NCBI RefSeq assembly: GCF_009931615.1
Contig: NZ_CP046620.1
Coordinates: 3,580,501 to 3,644,500, forward strand
Length of the DNA: 64,000 nucleotides
Direction: 5' to 3'
Source: Algicella marina
GTDB taxonomy: Bacteria > Pseudomonadota > Alphaproteobacteria > Rhodobacterales > Rhodobacteraceae
Position 1 is the first letter of the stretch, and each line of letters begins with the position of its first letter. A model generated the notes under the pieces. It was not told the DNA's origin and did not search any database. It worked only from the letters and a program-made list of their open reading frames with translations. Of the stretch, positions 46,320-55,474 are shown one piece after another. Made by a program: the position numbers and the translations under genes.

Positions 46320-47684
46320 TTACGCCAAAGGAGCGGCTGTCCGCCGAGCATCGGCACGGGCGGTTTCAAGCAGACATCGTCTACGGGCTGTATAGCCGTC
46401 TTCGAAGCCGCCACGCTTTGCCGTGCGTTCGCCCAACATCGTTTCTGCCGTGTCGAGGCACCCACTGCGGAGGGCAGCTTCGATCGTCAACCGTTCGAAC
46501 ACATCTCGCTGTGCGTGACTGCCGCCAATGCGTTGAAGGCCTACGCGAGCGGAAAGCAGATTGGTCAAGGCCGTCGTGAACTGGCCTTCGGAATAGGCTT
46601 CCAGCCCTTTGGCAGCGGAAAGACCGGGGTGACTGGTTATTCTGTGCATGTCCGTTTCTTTCCTGACAGCGTCTTCGGCCATTCGTTGAAGCATCTTCCG
46701 CATCGCGCCTTTCCGCTCACCACCCATCAGTGCAAGGATGTAGTGCAAATCGGCGAAGACAACACATCCATCGTCGATCCGGCCTTCGGACAGCGCGGCC
46801 AGTTCCTCCCATCTTGTCCCGACATTCACCCCCTCCACTTCCAGCCTGGAGAGGAGTGAGGCTGCATTGGAAATATCCCGGTAGTCGTCCGTTTTTTCGG
46901 CCCTGATTTCGGCATCATACAATTGCAACGCCTCTTCTGTTCGGCCGAGATCCAGCTGCATTAGCGCAATGTGCCACCACACATGATAGCGAAAATTGTT
47001 GCAGTGTTTCCAAGCCTGTGTCTGGCCGGAGAGCCAGAAAAGGCCTTCTTCCGCACGTGCCGTCATGTCGTAGACATGGGCAACCGCATGCAATCCCCAG
47101 GCGTCGTCCGGTGCAAGCAGAAGGCCTTCCCGCCCAGCCCTTTCGGCAGCGCTGTAATCTCCGGTTTCTTCGAGTGCAAATGAATAGCACCCCTTGAGGT
47201 AGCCAAGTGTCGCATGGCCTTCATAGGCAGGGCGGATCTTCTCCAGCGAAGATCGCATTTCATTCGGCTGGCCAAGGACGAAACGGATTGCCTGCACAAA
47301 TTTCATCGCGAGGGCATCCTCCGGCCACTGCGCAAGCAAGTCATCGAATGCTGATGCCGCGGTGGACGGTTTTCCGGAAAGGTAGTGACCAAGGGCGAGG
47401 ATATAGATCGATTCACGAGGATTTTCCGACCCGAGTTCCTTGGCGGTTCGCAGAGCTTCCTCGGCGGTCTCGATGAGTTCGGACCGTCCCAATAATAGAC
47501 AGAAAAGTCCTTTTGTTGCGTGGGCTAGCGCGAAATTTGGCGCCAGTGCCTGCACTTCGGAGAGATGGTCCGGCGTCGTGGCAGAATGTGCGAGAAAAGC
47601 TTTGATCGTCTCGTTCCATTCCGCGATTGCATCTGGTTCACGCAGCGAAGTCTCGCATCCGCAGAAATCATCTCTGTTGCCCAT
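46320..47684 (-). CDS. TTC38-like tetratricopeptide repeat protein
   Basis: A 454-residue cytosolic protein of TPR-type helical pairs. The segments WGLHAVAHVYDMTARAEEGL and FRYHVWWHIALMQLDLGRTE are hallmarks of the TTC38 family found in bacteria and animals. Function is not known for the family. It lies 39 bases before opgC on the same strand, so it may be co-transcribed with the glucan genes. Confidence 0.87.
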   Translation of the reverse strand: MGNRDDFCGCETSLREPDAIAEWNETIKAFLAHSATTPDHLSEVQALAPNFALAHATKGLFCLLLGRSELIETAEEALRTAKELGSENPRESIYILALGHYLSGKPSTAASAFDDLLAQWPEDALAMKFVQAIRFVLGQPNEMRSSLEKIRPAYEGHATLGYLKGCYSFALEETGDYSAAERAGREGLLLAPDDAWGLHAVAHVYDMTARAEEGLFWLSGQTQAWKHCNNFRYHVWWHIALMQLDLGRTEEALQLYDAEIRAEKTDDYRDISNAASLLSRLEVEGVNVGTRWEELAALSEGRIDDGCVVFADLHYILALMGGERKGAMRKMLQRMAEDAVRKETDMHRITSHPGLSAAKGLEAYSEGQFTTALTNLLSARVGLQRIGGSHAQRDVFERLTIEAALRSGCLDTAETMLGERTAKRGGFEDGYTARRRCLLETARADARRTAAPLA

Positions 47685-47772
47685 ATCGAAAATGTCCTAC
47701 TTTCAACTCGTTGCAATCTGCATCATCGGATAGGTTGCTCCTCGCAACTCACAGTGGCGTCAGGTCACGAAC

Positions 47773-48957
47773 GTGTTATTCGCATTGATGCAATATTTCG
47801 GAATTCACAAGATGGTGCGCGGAATGATGCTCAACAGATCGGCCGCCCTGGGCTTTTGCGGCCTCGTAGCCTTGGCAATCCTCGCTCTTCAGGCTGGAGG
47901 AATGTCGCTTTTTTGGGCATCACTCATCGGTGGCTTCGCTGGCTTCTCACTTTACCACGCGGCTTTCGGCTTCACAGCGGGCTGGCGACGACTGGTGACC
48001 GAAGGCCGGAGTTTTGGCATTCGTGCGCAATTCCTGCTGATCGGCTTGACTGCGATATTTTCCTATCCGTTGATCGGATGGTTTGGAGCCGGCGGTTTTG
48101 TCCAGCCAGTTGGCGTGGGCATGGCGTTTGGAGCCTTCCTGTTCGGAGCAGGGATGCAGTTCGGCGGTGGTTGCGGGTCCGGTACGTTGTTCGTCGTCGG
48201 CGGCGGCAGTACGCGGATGGTTATCACGCTCAGCTTTTTCATTCTCGGTTCTGTTATCGGCCATGCGCATGTTCCGTACTGGAACGAGTTACCACGGATC
48301 GGTGGCGTTTCGGCCATTCGCGAATTTGGCACCTTGCCCGCATTGGCTTTGCTTTTGATGGTTTGTGGCGGGCTCTCTTGGGCCGCGACAGTCTACGAGA
48401 AACGTCGTCATGGCAGTCTCGAGAAAACGCGCGAAACGGGTTCCCTGTTGCGTGGGCCATGGTCGCCATGGCTGGGTGCGTTGGCTTTGACGATTGTTGG
48501 TGTTCTCACAATTCTTGTTCTCAACCGACCATGGGGCATCACTCAGGCGTTCGTTTTCTGGGGTGGGAAGCTGCTCTATTTGGGTGGTTTGTCTACTGAT
48601 CATTGGATGCTGGAGCGTATTCCCCAGTCTTCTCTGGACCGGAGCGTTTTCGCTCACGGCACTTCGGTGATGGACTTCGGCATAATTCTCGGAGCAATGA
48701 TTGCAGCCGGACTGGCAGGGCGGTTTGCGCCAATCTGGAAGCTCAGCTTCAAGGACGTTTGGACAGCCGTTTTAGGTGGGTTGATGATGGGCTACGGAGC
48801 GCGGCTTGGCTACGGATGCAACATTGGTGCCTATCTGGGTGGTCTGATCTCAGGCAGTCTGCACGGTTGGGTTTGGGCGATTGCAGCTTTCGCAGGCTCC
48901 AGCCTCGTCGCTCGGGCACGAATGCCGCGGCCGGGAAGCAAACTTACGACTGCCTAA
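47773..48957 (+). CDS. YeeE/YedE-family sulfur-compound transporter
   Basis: About 394 residues with nine or ten membrane segments and the two conserved cysteine motifs GGGCGSGTL and GYGCNIGAY. TsuA-type members take up thiosulfate through such cysteines. The start is uncertain: GTG 47773 is used, but ATG at 47812 or 47824 (before the first helix) is equally possible. It converges on the TPP-enzyme gene with only 3 bases between stops. Confidence 0.88.
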   Translation: MLFALMQYFGIHKMVRGMMLNRSAALGFCGLVALAILALQAGGMSLFWASLIGGFAGFSLYHAAFGFTAGWRRLVTEGRSFGIRAQFLLIGLTAIFSYPLIGWFGAGGFVQPVGVGMAFGAFLFGAGMQFGGGCGSGTLFVVGGGSTRMVITLSFFILGSVIGHAHVPYWNELPRIGGVSAIREFGTLPALALLLMVCGGLSWAATVYEKRRHGSLEKTRETGSLLRGPWSPWLGALALTIVGVLTILVLNRPWGITQAFVFWGGKLLYLGGLSTDHWMLERIPQSSLDRSVFAHGTSVMDFGIILGAMIAAGLAGRFAPIWKLSFKDVWTAVLGGLMMGYGARLGYGCNIGAYLGGLISGSLHGWVWAIAAFAGSSLVARARMPRPGSKLTTA

Positions 48958-48960
48958 GGA

Positions 48961-50562
48961 TCAGAAAGTACCATCGTAAGCGTGGCGGTCAATCCGACAG
49001 GCCAGAACCGTGAAGCCGTCACGCTGGAGAGCCAGTTTAGCTTCGTTCCGAAGGGTATCCTCGTTGTCGATCCAAACTCCCGTACCGCCGAGCGCGGAGG
49101 CGACTGCCGGAAAATTTGTACCTCCGAAGTCAACACCGAGGTTTGCGCGCTGCGATCCGCGCTGTTTCATTTCTATGAGCGCCAGACTTTCGTCCACCAG
49201 AACCGTGATGATCAGCGGTACCTTGAGGTCGCGAAGTGTAGCCAGTTCGCCCAGCCCCATCTCGAGTCCAGCATCTCCGACGAAAGCCACCACCGGCACA
49301 TCAGCGTTCCCAATGCGATACCCCATTGCCAGCGGCACTGCGCAAGCCATCGTGCAGAGCGCAGTCGATTGAAGCATCTGCCGCGGAGCTGAACACTGCC
49401 AGACATGTGACAGCAGAATTCGGTGAGCCCCACTGTCGGCGGTGATGACGGTATTCTCCGGCATCACATCCCGAAGTGTTGCGAAAACTGCCGCCGGCCC
49501 CCAACCTTTTGGCTTGAAAAGTTCTGCCAGTTGCCGGCGCGTAGAGTCAATTTCTCCACCCGGCCAGCGATCGATTGGTTCCAATCCTTCGTTGAGCAGG
49601 TGGAGCGTCGGAGCGACAGAGCCTCTTAGTGTGAAGACGGCATCATGCATCCCGTGGGTACGCAATACGTCTGCGATTTCGATTACGCATTGTTCCTCTG
49701 ACCACGGTTCTCGCCAACCGATACGCATCTCGATCGGGTCATAGCCCAAGAGAAGGATGCAGTCCGAAGCTCGGATAAGTGGCATCAATAACTGATCGGC
49801 CTTGGGCGACAGGCCCGCACCGCCAAGTGCAAGGGAATGGGTTTCCGCAAGGATTCCTTTCGCCTTGTAAGTTGTAATCAGTGGGATGCTCTGCCGTTTA
49901 CAGAATGCTGCAACATCTGCGGCGGCACCCTGGTTCAGTGCGTCCACGCCGACTATCGCAAGTGGCCGCTGTGAGGCTGCCAGCCTGTCCCGACAAGTAG
50001 TCATCAGGTCCGTGTCGGCGGAAACGTGAGAAACACTTTGGCGGAAAGAACCGGAAGTGCGTATTCTTTCAGCGCCTTCTGCAACGGAAATGGGTACATC
50101 AACGTGCACGGGGCCAGGCTGCCCTTCGAGTGCCAGTTCGATGGCCTTGCGGATGATAACGGAGACAGCGCCTTCCGGAGCCCGGTAGCTGGCCTTCACG
50201 ATTGGGCGCAACATGGCCTGATGATCGAAAACCTGATGTGTGTAAGTGTGGGCGTCAACCTCATCGACGCAACCCGTAAGGAAGATCAGTGGTACCCGGT
50301 CCTGCATTGCGTTGGCGACGACGTTGACGGCGTTGGCGACACCAGGCCCAAGAGTGGCGATGAGTACACCCGGCGCACCCGTCGCGTGCCAAAGACCTTC
50401 AGCCATGAAGCCAGCTGCATTCTCGTGTTTGGTGAGAACAAACGAAATGCCGGACCTGTCCAACCCTTCTATGAGGGCAAGAACTTCGCCGCCGGGAATG
50501 CCGAAGGCATGTGTCGCCCCTGCTGACGCCAGAGCCCGGCCAATGACATCAGCACCGTTCAT
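48961..50562 (-). CDS. Thiamine-diphosphate enzyme, acetolactate-synthase-like
   Basis: A 533-residue TPP enzyme of the acetolactate synthase/decarboxylase superfamily. The catalytic glutamate is in TKHENAAGFMAEG, and the diphosphate-binding stretch is FVGDAGLEMGLGELATLRD. The usual NN/ND pair after it is replaced by VDESLALIEMKQ, a form seen in a less studied subfamily. No small regulatory subunit (ilvH) is nearby, so it is unlikely to be the main AHAS. Substrate unknown. Confidence 0.87.
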   Translation of the reverse strand: MNGADVIGRALASAGATHAFGIPGGEVLALIEGLDRSGISFVLTKHENAAGFMAEGLWHATGAPGVLIATLGPGVANAVNVVANAMQDRVPLIFLTGCVDEVDAHTYTHQVFDHQAMLRPIVKASYRAPEGAVSVIIRKAIELALEGQPGPVHVDVPISVAEGAERIRTSGSFRQSVSHVSADTDLMTTCRDRLAASQRPLAIVGVDALNQGAAADVAAFCKRQSIPLITTYKAKGILAETHSLALGGAGLSPKADQLLMPLIRASDCILLLGYDPIEMRIGWREPWSEEQCVIEIADVLRTHGMHDAVFTLRGSVAPTLHLLNEGLEPIDRWPGGEIDSTRRQLAELFKPKGWGPAAVFATLRDVMPENTVITADSGAHRILLSHVWQCSAPRQMLQSTALCTMACAVPLAMGYRIGNADVPVVAFVGDAGLEMGLGELATLRDLKVPLIITVLVDESLALIEMKQRGSQRANLGVDFGGTNFPAVASALGGTGVWIDNEDTLRNEAKLALQRDGFTVLACRIDRHAYDGTF

Positions 50563-50636
50563 CGCAAAACTCCATACTTTCGGATTTTTCGTAAAACAGA
50601 GATGGACCGTGACGGGAAATCAACTGATCTTGAGCG

Positions 50637-51056
50637 TCAACTTTCGTAGCCGCCCAACTCGCAAACCTTGGCCCACTCCTCCGGACGCACGGGTTGTACC
50701 GACAAGCGGCTGTTGTTTACCAGTACCATATCGGCGAGTGCATCCTGCGCTTTGCAAATTTCGAGCGTGACAGGTTTTGGCATCTCAGCAACGGCCTCGA
50801 TGTCGACGCATTCCCAGCGAGTGTCATCGGTTGTGCTGTCCTGGTGCGCCTCGGCACAAACCCTCACAATGCCAACGATGCTTTTTTCCTTCTGCGAATG
50901 GTAGAAAAAACCCAGATCGCCCTTCGTCATCTCGCGCATGAAGTTCCGTGCCTGATAGTTTCGGACACCGTCCCACTCCTCGCCTTTTGCGCCCTTGGCT
51001 TTCTGGTCGTCCCAACTCCAGGTGCTTGGTTCAGATTTGAAGAGCCAGTATTTCAT
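50637..51056 (-). CDS. EVE-domain protein
   Basis: A 139-residue EVE (PUA-like) protein: KYWLFKSEPSTWSWDD, WDGVRNYQARNFMREM and FFYHSQKEKSIVGIVRV. EVE proteins have a pocket for modified bases in nucleic acids, but the bacterial stand-alone type has no set role. It lies 19 bases after gpsA on the same strand and is probably its operon partner, as in many alphaproteobacteria. Confidence 0.93.
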   Translation of the reverse strand: MKYWLFKSEPSTWSWDDQKAKGAKGEEWDGVRNYQARNFMREMTKGDLGFFYHSQKEKSIVGIVRVCAEAHQDSTTDDTRWECVDIEAVAEMPKPVTLEICKAQDALADMVLVNNSRLSVQPVRPEEWAKVCELGGYES

Positions 51057-51075
51057 CCTGTCTGCTCCTGCTTGC

Positions 51076-52050
51076 TCAGGCTGTTTCTTCGCGCTGCGGC
51101 CGTGCCAGCAATGCTTGCATCGCCCCGGCCACGTCTAGTTCACCATTGAGCACCTTGGTAACGGCGGCGGCAATAGGCATTTCCACGTTGTGACGGGAAG
51201 CGAGCGTGACCGTGGCTCGTGCCGTCGCGATACCCTCGACTGTCTGACCTTCAGCGGCCACGGCGCGCGCACCAAGACGGTAGCCGGCGGCGAAGTTCCG
51301 ACTCTTCTGGGAGGCTGAGCTGAGTGCAAGGTCTCCCAGACCCGAGAGGCCGGCGAGTGTCGCCGGATCGGCGCCCATGGCCTTGGCCAAACGCTGCATT
51401 TCGGCAAAGCCGCGTGTCATCAGTGCCGCCCGCGCACTTTCTCCCAAGCCGGCGCCGGCACACATGCCACATGCAAGAGCAACCACGTTCTTGAGCGCTC
51501 CGCCGAGTTGGACTCCGAGGATGTCGGTACTGGTATACAAACGGAGGGTCGGAGTGCTGAGGCTGTCCTGCAAAGTGGATACCAGGTGTCTGTCGGACGC
51601 CGCCAATGTCAGCGCTGTCGGGAAACCGCGCGCAATTTCGTCGGCGAAGCCGGGGCCACTTAATACAGCAAACTGTCGTTCCGGCAGCAGAGCAGAGGCG
51701 ATTTCCGTTTGCAGACGACTGTCGTCCAACGAAATGCCCTTGGCCGCCAGTACAACGGGTGCGGATGGAAGAGCGTCACCACATTGCCGCAGGAAGGTTT
51801 CGGTCGCCTGGGCTGGGATGGCGAGGAGAAGTGTTGCGTTTGCCTTTATATCGGCGATCAGACCCGTCGGCTGTACAGACGGCGGAAGGCCGACACCCGG
51901 CAGCCTGCGGCTGTTTTCGCGTTGATTGGCCAGGGCCTCCGCTTGTTCCGTCGTGCGAGCCCAAAGTTGTACGGGACGCCCTGTCTTGGCAATCGCTATT
52001 GCCAACGCCGTGCCGTAAGCGCCGGCACCAATGACGGCGACCGGCGTCAT
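51076..52050 (-). CDS. gpsA: Glycerol-3-phosphate dehydrogenase (NAD(P)+)
   Basis: A 324-residue GpsA making glycerol 3-phosphate for phospholipids. The N-terminal [15 protein letters not shown] binds the nucleotide; VLAAKGI and the catalytic lysine region [13 protein letters not shown] follow. The ATG overlaps the tsaD stop (ATGA). Confidence 0.95.
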   Translation of the reverse strand: MTPVAVIGAGAYGTALAIAIAKTGRPVQLWARTTEQAEALANQRENSRRLPGVGLPPSVQPTGLIADIKANATLLLAIPAQATETFLRQCGDALPSAPVVLAAKGISLDDSRLQTEIASALLPERQFAVLSGPGFADEIARGFPTALTLAASDRHLVSTLQDSLSTPTLRLYTSTDILGVQLGGALKNVVALACGMCAGAGLGESARAALMTRGFAEMQRLAKAMGADPATLAGLSGLGDLALSSASQKSRNFAAGYRLGARAVAAEGQTVEGIATARATVTLASRHNVEMPIAAAVTKVLNGELDVAGAMQALLARPQREETA

Positions 52051-53123
52051 GCCTTCGCTCCCCGCTTGCCAAAACCTATGAGAGCAGTTGCCAGGTTATC
52101 CAGAGGCCAGCGTGGCCGGGCAGGTAAATCCAGGGGGCTGGCACCGGACGCCTTGTATGTCTCGATCCCCGCCCAAGCGATCATCGCCGCATTGTCCGTG
52201 CAGAGCGATAGCGGGGGAGAAATCATCAGTGCGCCCGCATCGTCGACAAACGATTGAAGGCCGCTGCGAATTGCAGAATTGGCCGCGACGCCTCCGGCGA
52301 CGGCCAAGTGCCTTGCGTAGGGTCCGTGGCGATCTTCGAACATCGCCCATGCCCGACGCGTCTTTTCGATCAGCACGTCTCTGACTGCCGCCTGAAAACC
52401 GGCAGCAAGGTCGTTTCGATCCTGCGGAGACAGGCCGCCCTTCCGGTTCGCAATTTCATCGGTAGCTCGGCGGAGGGCGGTCTTAAGCCCTGAAAAGGAC
52501 ATGTCACATCCCGGCGAGTCGAGCAGGGGGCGCGGAAACAAGAAACGGGTGGCATCACCCTCTGCCGCACAACGCTCGACTTGCGGTCCACCGGGATACC
52601 CGAGGCCGAGCAGCCTTGCCGTCTTGTCGAACGCTTCCCCGGGGGCATCATCGATCGTGCCTCCGATACGGTGAAACTCGCTGGCAGACTCAACGATCAG
52701 AAATTGGCAATGACCGCCAGAAATCAGCAGCATGAGATATGGGAACGCGATGCAGTCTGTAAGCCTGGGCGTCAGCGCATGCCCCGCAAGATGATTGACT
52801 CCCACAAATGGTATGCCGCGCGATAGTGATATCGCCTTGGCCGAGAGCAGTCCCGACAGAAGGCCACCAATAAGCCCCGGGCCTGACGTAGCGGCGATCA
52901 GGTCTATCTCGTTCAGGCTGACACCCGCACTTTGCAAAGCTCTTGAGATAGCATCGTCCAGTCTTTCCGCATGCGCGCGTGCAGCGATTTCCGGAACGAC
53001 ACCACCGTAACGTTCGTGTAGATCGTTCTGCGATAAGACGACATTGGACACGATCGTCCGTCCGTCATCGACAACAGCGGCCCCGGTATCGTCGCAACTG
53101 CTTTCAATGCCCAAACATAGCAT
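52047..53123 (-). CDS. tsaD: tRNA threonylcarbamoyltransferase TsaD
   Basis: A 358-residue TsaD (Gcp/Kae1) that transfers threonylcarbamoyl to A37 of ANN-decoding tRNAs. N-terminal [14 protein letters not shown], metal site VNHLAGHAL (H-x3-H) and SGGHCQFL are all present. The start at 53123 leaves 61 bases to the divergent hemD. Confidence 0.96.
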   Translation of the reverse strand: MLCLGIESSCDDTGAAVVDDGRTIVSNVVLSQNDLHERYGGVVPEIAARAHAERLDDAISRALQSAGVSLNEIDLIAATSGPGLIGGLLSGLLSAKAISLSRGIPFVGVNHLAGHALTPRLTDCIAFPYLMLLISGGHCQFLIVESASEFHRIGGTIDDAPGEAFDKTARLLGLGYPGGPQVERCAAEGDATRFLFPRPLLDSPGCDMSFSGLKTALRRATDEIANRKGGLSPQDRNDLAAGFQAAVRDVLIEKTRRAWAMFEDRHGPYARHLAVAGGVAANSAIRSGLQSFVDDAGALMISPPLSLCTDNAAMIAWAGIETYKASGASPLDLPARPRWPLDNLATALIGFGKRGAKA

Positions 53124-53184
53124 GCAGGATGGCTCCCGGCGCAGTGAATTGCGCTCCTTCTCGCGGGCAGGTAACACTCGAACC

Positions 53185-53886
53185 ATGGACACGCAATCCC
53201 GCCGCCAGCTTTTGATTACTCGGCCGGAAGGCGATGCACGGCGCTTTTCATTGGCGTTGGAACACTTGCGGCCACGTGAGTTTGAATGCGTGTTCGCACC
53301 GCTTCTAAAGATACGCTTCAACAAGATGGCACTGGATTTTGGCGCTTCAGATGTCTTGGTTTTCACCTCGCGCAACGGCGTCCGCGCATACATTGAGAAC
53401 GGAGGGTCGAGGGAGGTGCCTGCAATTTGTGCAGGTGCGGCAACAAGTGCTCTATGTGAAAAGTATGGATTAACTGCGAAATTCCTGGGAGAGACGGCAG
53501 AGGCCATGCTTGAAGGCCTGCTCAGCGAAGGAGACCGCAGCGTCCGCTATTGTCATTTGAGCGGCCAATACAAAACGCGGGACGTGGCGGCAGAGCTCTC
53601 GGCGGCGGGGTTCAAGGCGGATAGTCTCACGCTCTATTCACAGATTGCCGGAAAATTGCCTGCAAAAACCCTGTCTGCCTTGGTCGACGGCTCAATAGAT
53701 GGAGTCGCTCTATTTTCTCCTCGATCGGCAGAAGTGTTTGCCTCGGAGGTAAAATCCATCGGATTGCCGGACGATTTCAGGATGGTTTGCATTAGTGAAA
53801 ACACCGCTAAACCGCTTATGGACTGCGGTGGCCAGTTGCTTGTCGCGAGTGAACCCAGCCAAGAAGGCGTAATCAATGCGCTGTAA
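53185..53886 (+). CDS. hemD: Uroporphyrinogen-III synthase
   Basis: A 233-residue HemD, a low-conservation family: [13 protein letters not shown] at the start, [25 protein letters not shown] and [11 protein letters not shown] in mid-protein. It cyclises hydroxymethylbilane. Placement before the Mic60-like and hemY genes supports the call. hemC, often between tsaD and hemD in relatives, is absent here. ATG 53185 gives the family length. Confidence 0.88.
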   Translation: MDTQSRRQLLITRPEGDARRFSLALEHLRPREFECVFAPLLKIRFNKMALDFGASDVLVFTSRNGVRAYIENGGSREVPAICAGAATSALCEKYGLTAKFLGETAEAMLEGLLSEGDRSVRYCHLSGQYKTRDVAAELSAAGFKADSLTLYSQIAGKLPAKTLSALVDGSIDGVALFSPRSAEVFASEVKSIGLPDDFRMVCISENTAKPLMDCGGQLLVASEPSQEGVINAL

Positions 53887-53997
53887 CGCTGCTTGTCGCA
53901 CCGCACCCTCAGCACTAGACTAAAGGAAGCAGGGGATTCTTCGGGCACTTCGTCGGAAGTTGGGGGACCTGCTCAGAACTTGGGATGAACACGACGT

Positions 53998-55458
53998 ATG
54001 CAGGATAAGCCGGAAGAGCCCGAAGATGAAGGATCTGAGGGAGTAAAACCCGAAGTGACCGAGACTTCTTCAGAAACAGCCGAAACAGATGCCGAGGCCA
54101 GCGAGCGCGCTTCTGTGGGTTCGGTTCCGGATGAGGCGTCCGTAGGCGAGACCGAAACCGGCCCCATGGCCGACGGGAATAATTCCGACGAAGATGAACC
54201 CGTTTCCGATCCTAAACCAGGCGACGAACTTTCGGCGGCGTTGGCTGGCTCGGCGTTGTTGTCAAAGGGTACTGTCGCAGAGCCGCAAGAGAGTTTCGAA
54301 ACCGAGGAAGAGATTGAGGTGGAGCACGCCGACGAGTCTTCCGGCACGCTCGCCGGGAAGGTCCTTACCGGTCTGGTGCTGTTGATCGCCGGCATCGGGA
54401 TCGGCCTGTGGGGCGCACCGAAACTTGCGCCGCATATACCGAATGGACTGGCACCGGTCCGGACGTGGTTGCTTCCAGGCGAGGGTGCGGTTCGCGCGGA
54501 ACTGGAGGCGGTCAGGGCGGAAATGGACGCGCGATTTGCCGCCCTGCCGAAACCTGTGGACGCAGAGACTATTTCGGCAGAGTTGCGTGGCGCGGTGAGT
54601 GCCCAGGCAGAGGATTTCGAGGCGCAAATCGCTTCGCTGTCCGACCAGATCGCGGGTGCAGACAGCGAAGCGATTGAGGCGCGGCTCAACCAGTTGGAGA
54701 CACGCCTTGCCGGGATCTCCGGCCAGATTGAATCGTTTGGAGACCTCGCCGCTGTCGAGGGCCTTTCCGAAGATTCACTTGCCGAAATATCCCAATTTTC
54801 GTCCGCAATCGCCGGTATGAGAGCAGAGATTTCGGAAATGGCCGCGAAGAACGGCGCACTTTCTCAACGTTTGGAGGAAGTGGCCGCGTCTGCGAATAGA
54901 CGCGTGGAAGAAGCGGAGATTGCAGTTGCCGAAGCAGAGGTTTCTGCCGAAGACGCTGAGAGAACTGCTGCCGTCCGCTCCTCCATAGCTACGATCCGGG
55001 CATCGCTGGCGGCGGGCAGTCCCTATCAGGAAGCCGTCGATATCGTCGTAGCTGACGGAAATGCCGACGTTCCGCAAATTCTTACAGAGAACGCCGAGAG
55101 CGGCTTTGCCACAATGACAGAACTACGGGCGTCGTTTGGCGACGCGGCACTTGATGCGATTCGTGCCGAGATCAAGGCTGAAGCCGGCGGGCCGGTCTCG
55201 CGCTTTGGCGCTTTCCTGCAATCGCAGGTGGCGGCGCGTTCACTGACACCAAAGGAGGGCAACTCGACCGACGCAATTGTCAGCCGGATGAGTGCGGCTC
55301 TTGATGACGGAAATCTCGAAAGGGCTCTGACTGAGGCGGAGGACCTTAGCGAAGCTGCTTCTGCGGCAATGGCCGGATGGTTGCAGAAGGCGCACGACCG
55401 AGCCAATGCTGCTGCCGCCATCGAAGACCTGAGCGTTGCGACGCTCGGCACCAATTGA
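53998..55458 (+). CDS. Mic60/mitofilin-like membrane protein
   Basis: A 486-residue protein: an acidic, disordered N-terminus (about 1-120), one membrane helix (VLTGLVLLIAGIGIGLWG), a long coiled coil (about 160-330) and a C-terminal helical domain beginning near RSSIATIRASLAAGSPYQEA, matching the mitofilin signature. Alphaproteobacterial Mic60 shapes intracytoplasmic membranes. It lies between hemD and hemY, its usual place. Confidence 0.9.
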   Translation: MQDKPEEPEDEGSEGVKPEVTETSSETAETDAEASERASVGSVPDEASVGETETGPMADGNNSDEDEPVSDPKPGDELSAALAGSALLSKGTVAEPQESFETEEEIEVEHADESSGTLAGKVLTGLVLLIAGIGIGLWGAPKLAPHIPNGLAPVRTWLLPGEGAVRAELEAVRAEMDARFAALPKPVDAETISAELRGAVSAQAEDFEAQIASLSDQIAGADSEAIEARLNQLETRLAGISGQIESFGDLAAVEGLSEDSLAEISQFSSAIAGMRAEISEMAAKNGALSQRLEEVAASANRRVEEAEIAVAEAEVSAEDAERTAAVRSSIATIRASLAAGSPYQEAVDIVVADGNADVPQILTENAESGFATMTELRASFGDAALDAIRAEIKAEAGGPVSRFGAFLQSQVAARSLTPKEGNSTDAIVSRMSAALDDGNLERALTEAEDLSEAASAAMAGWLQKAHDRANAAAAIEDLSVATLGTN

Positions 55459-55474
55459 ACCGGAAGGGCCCTCA

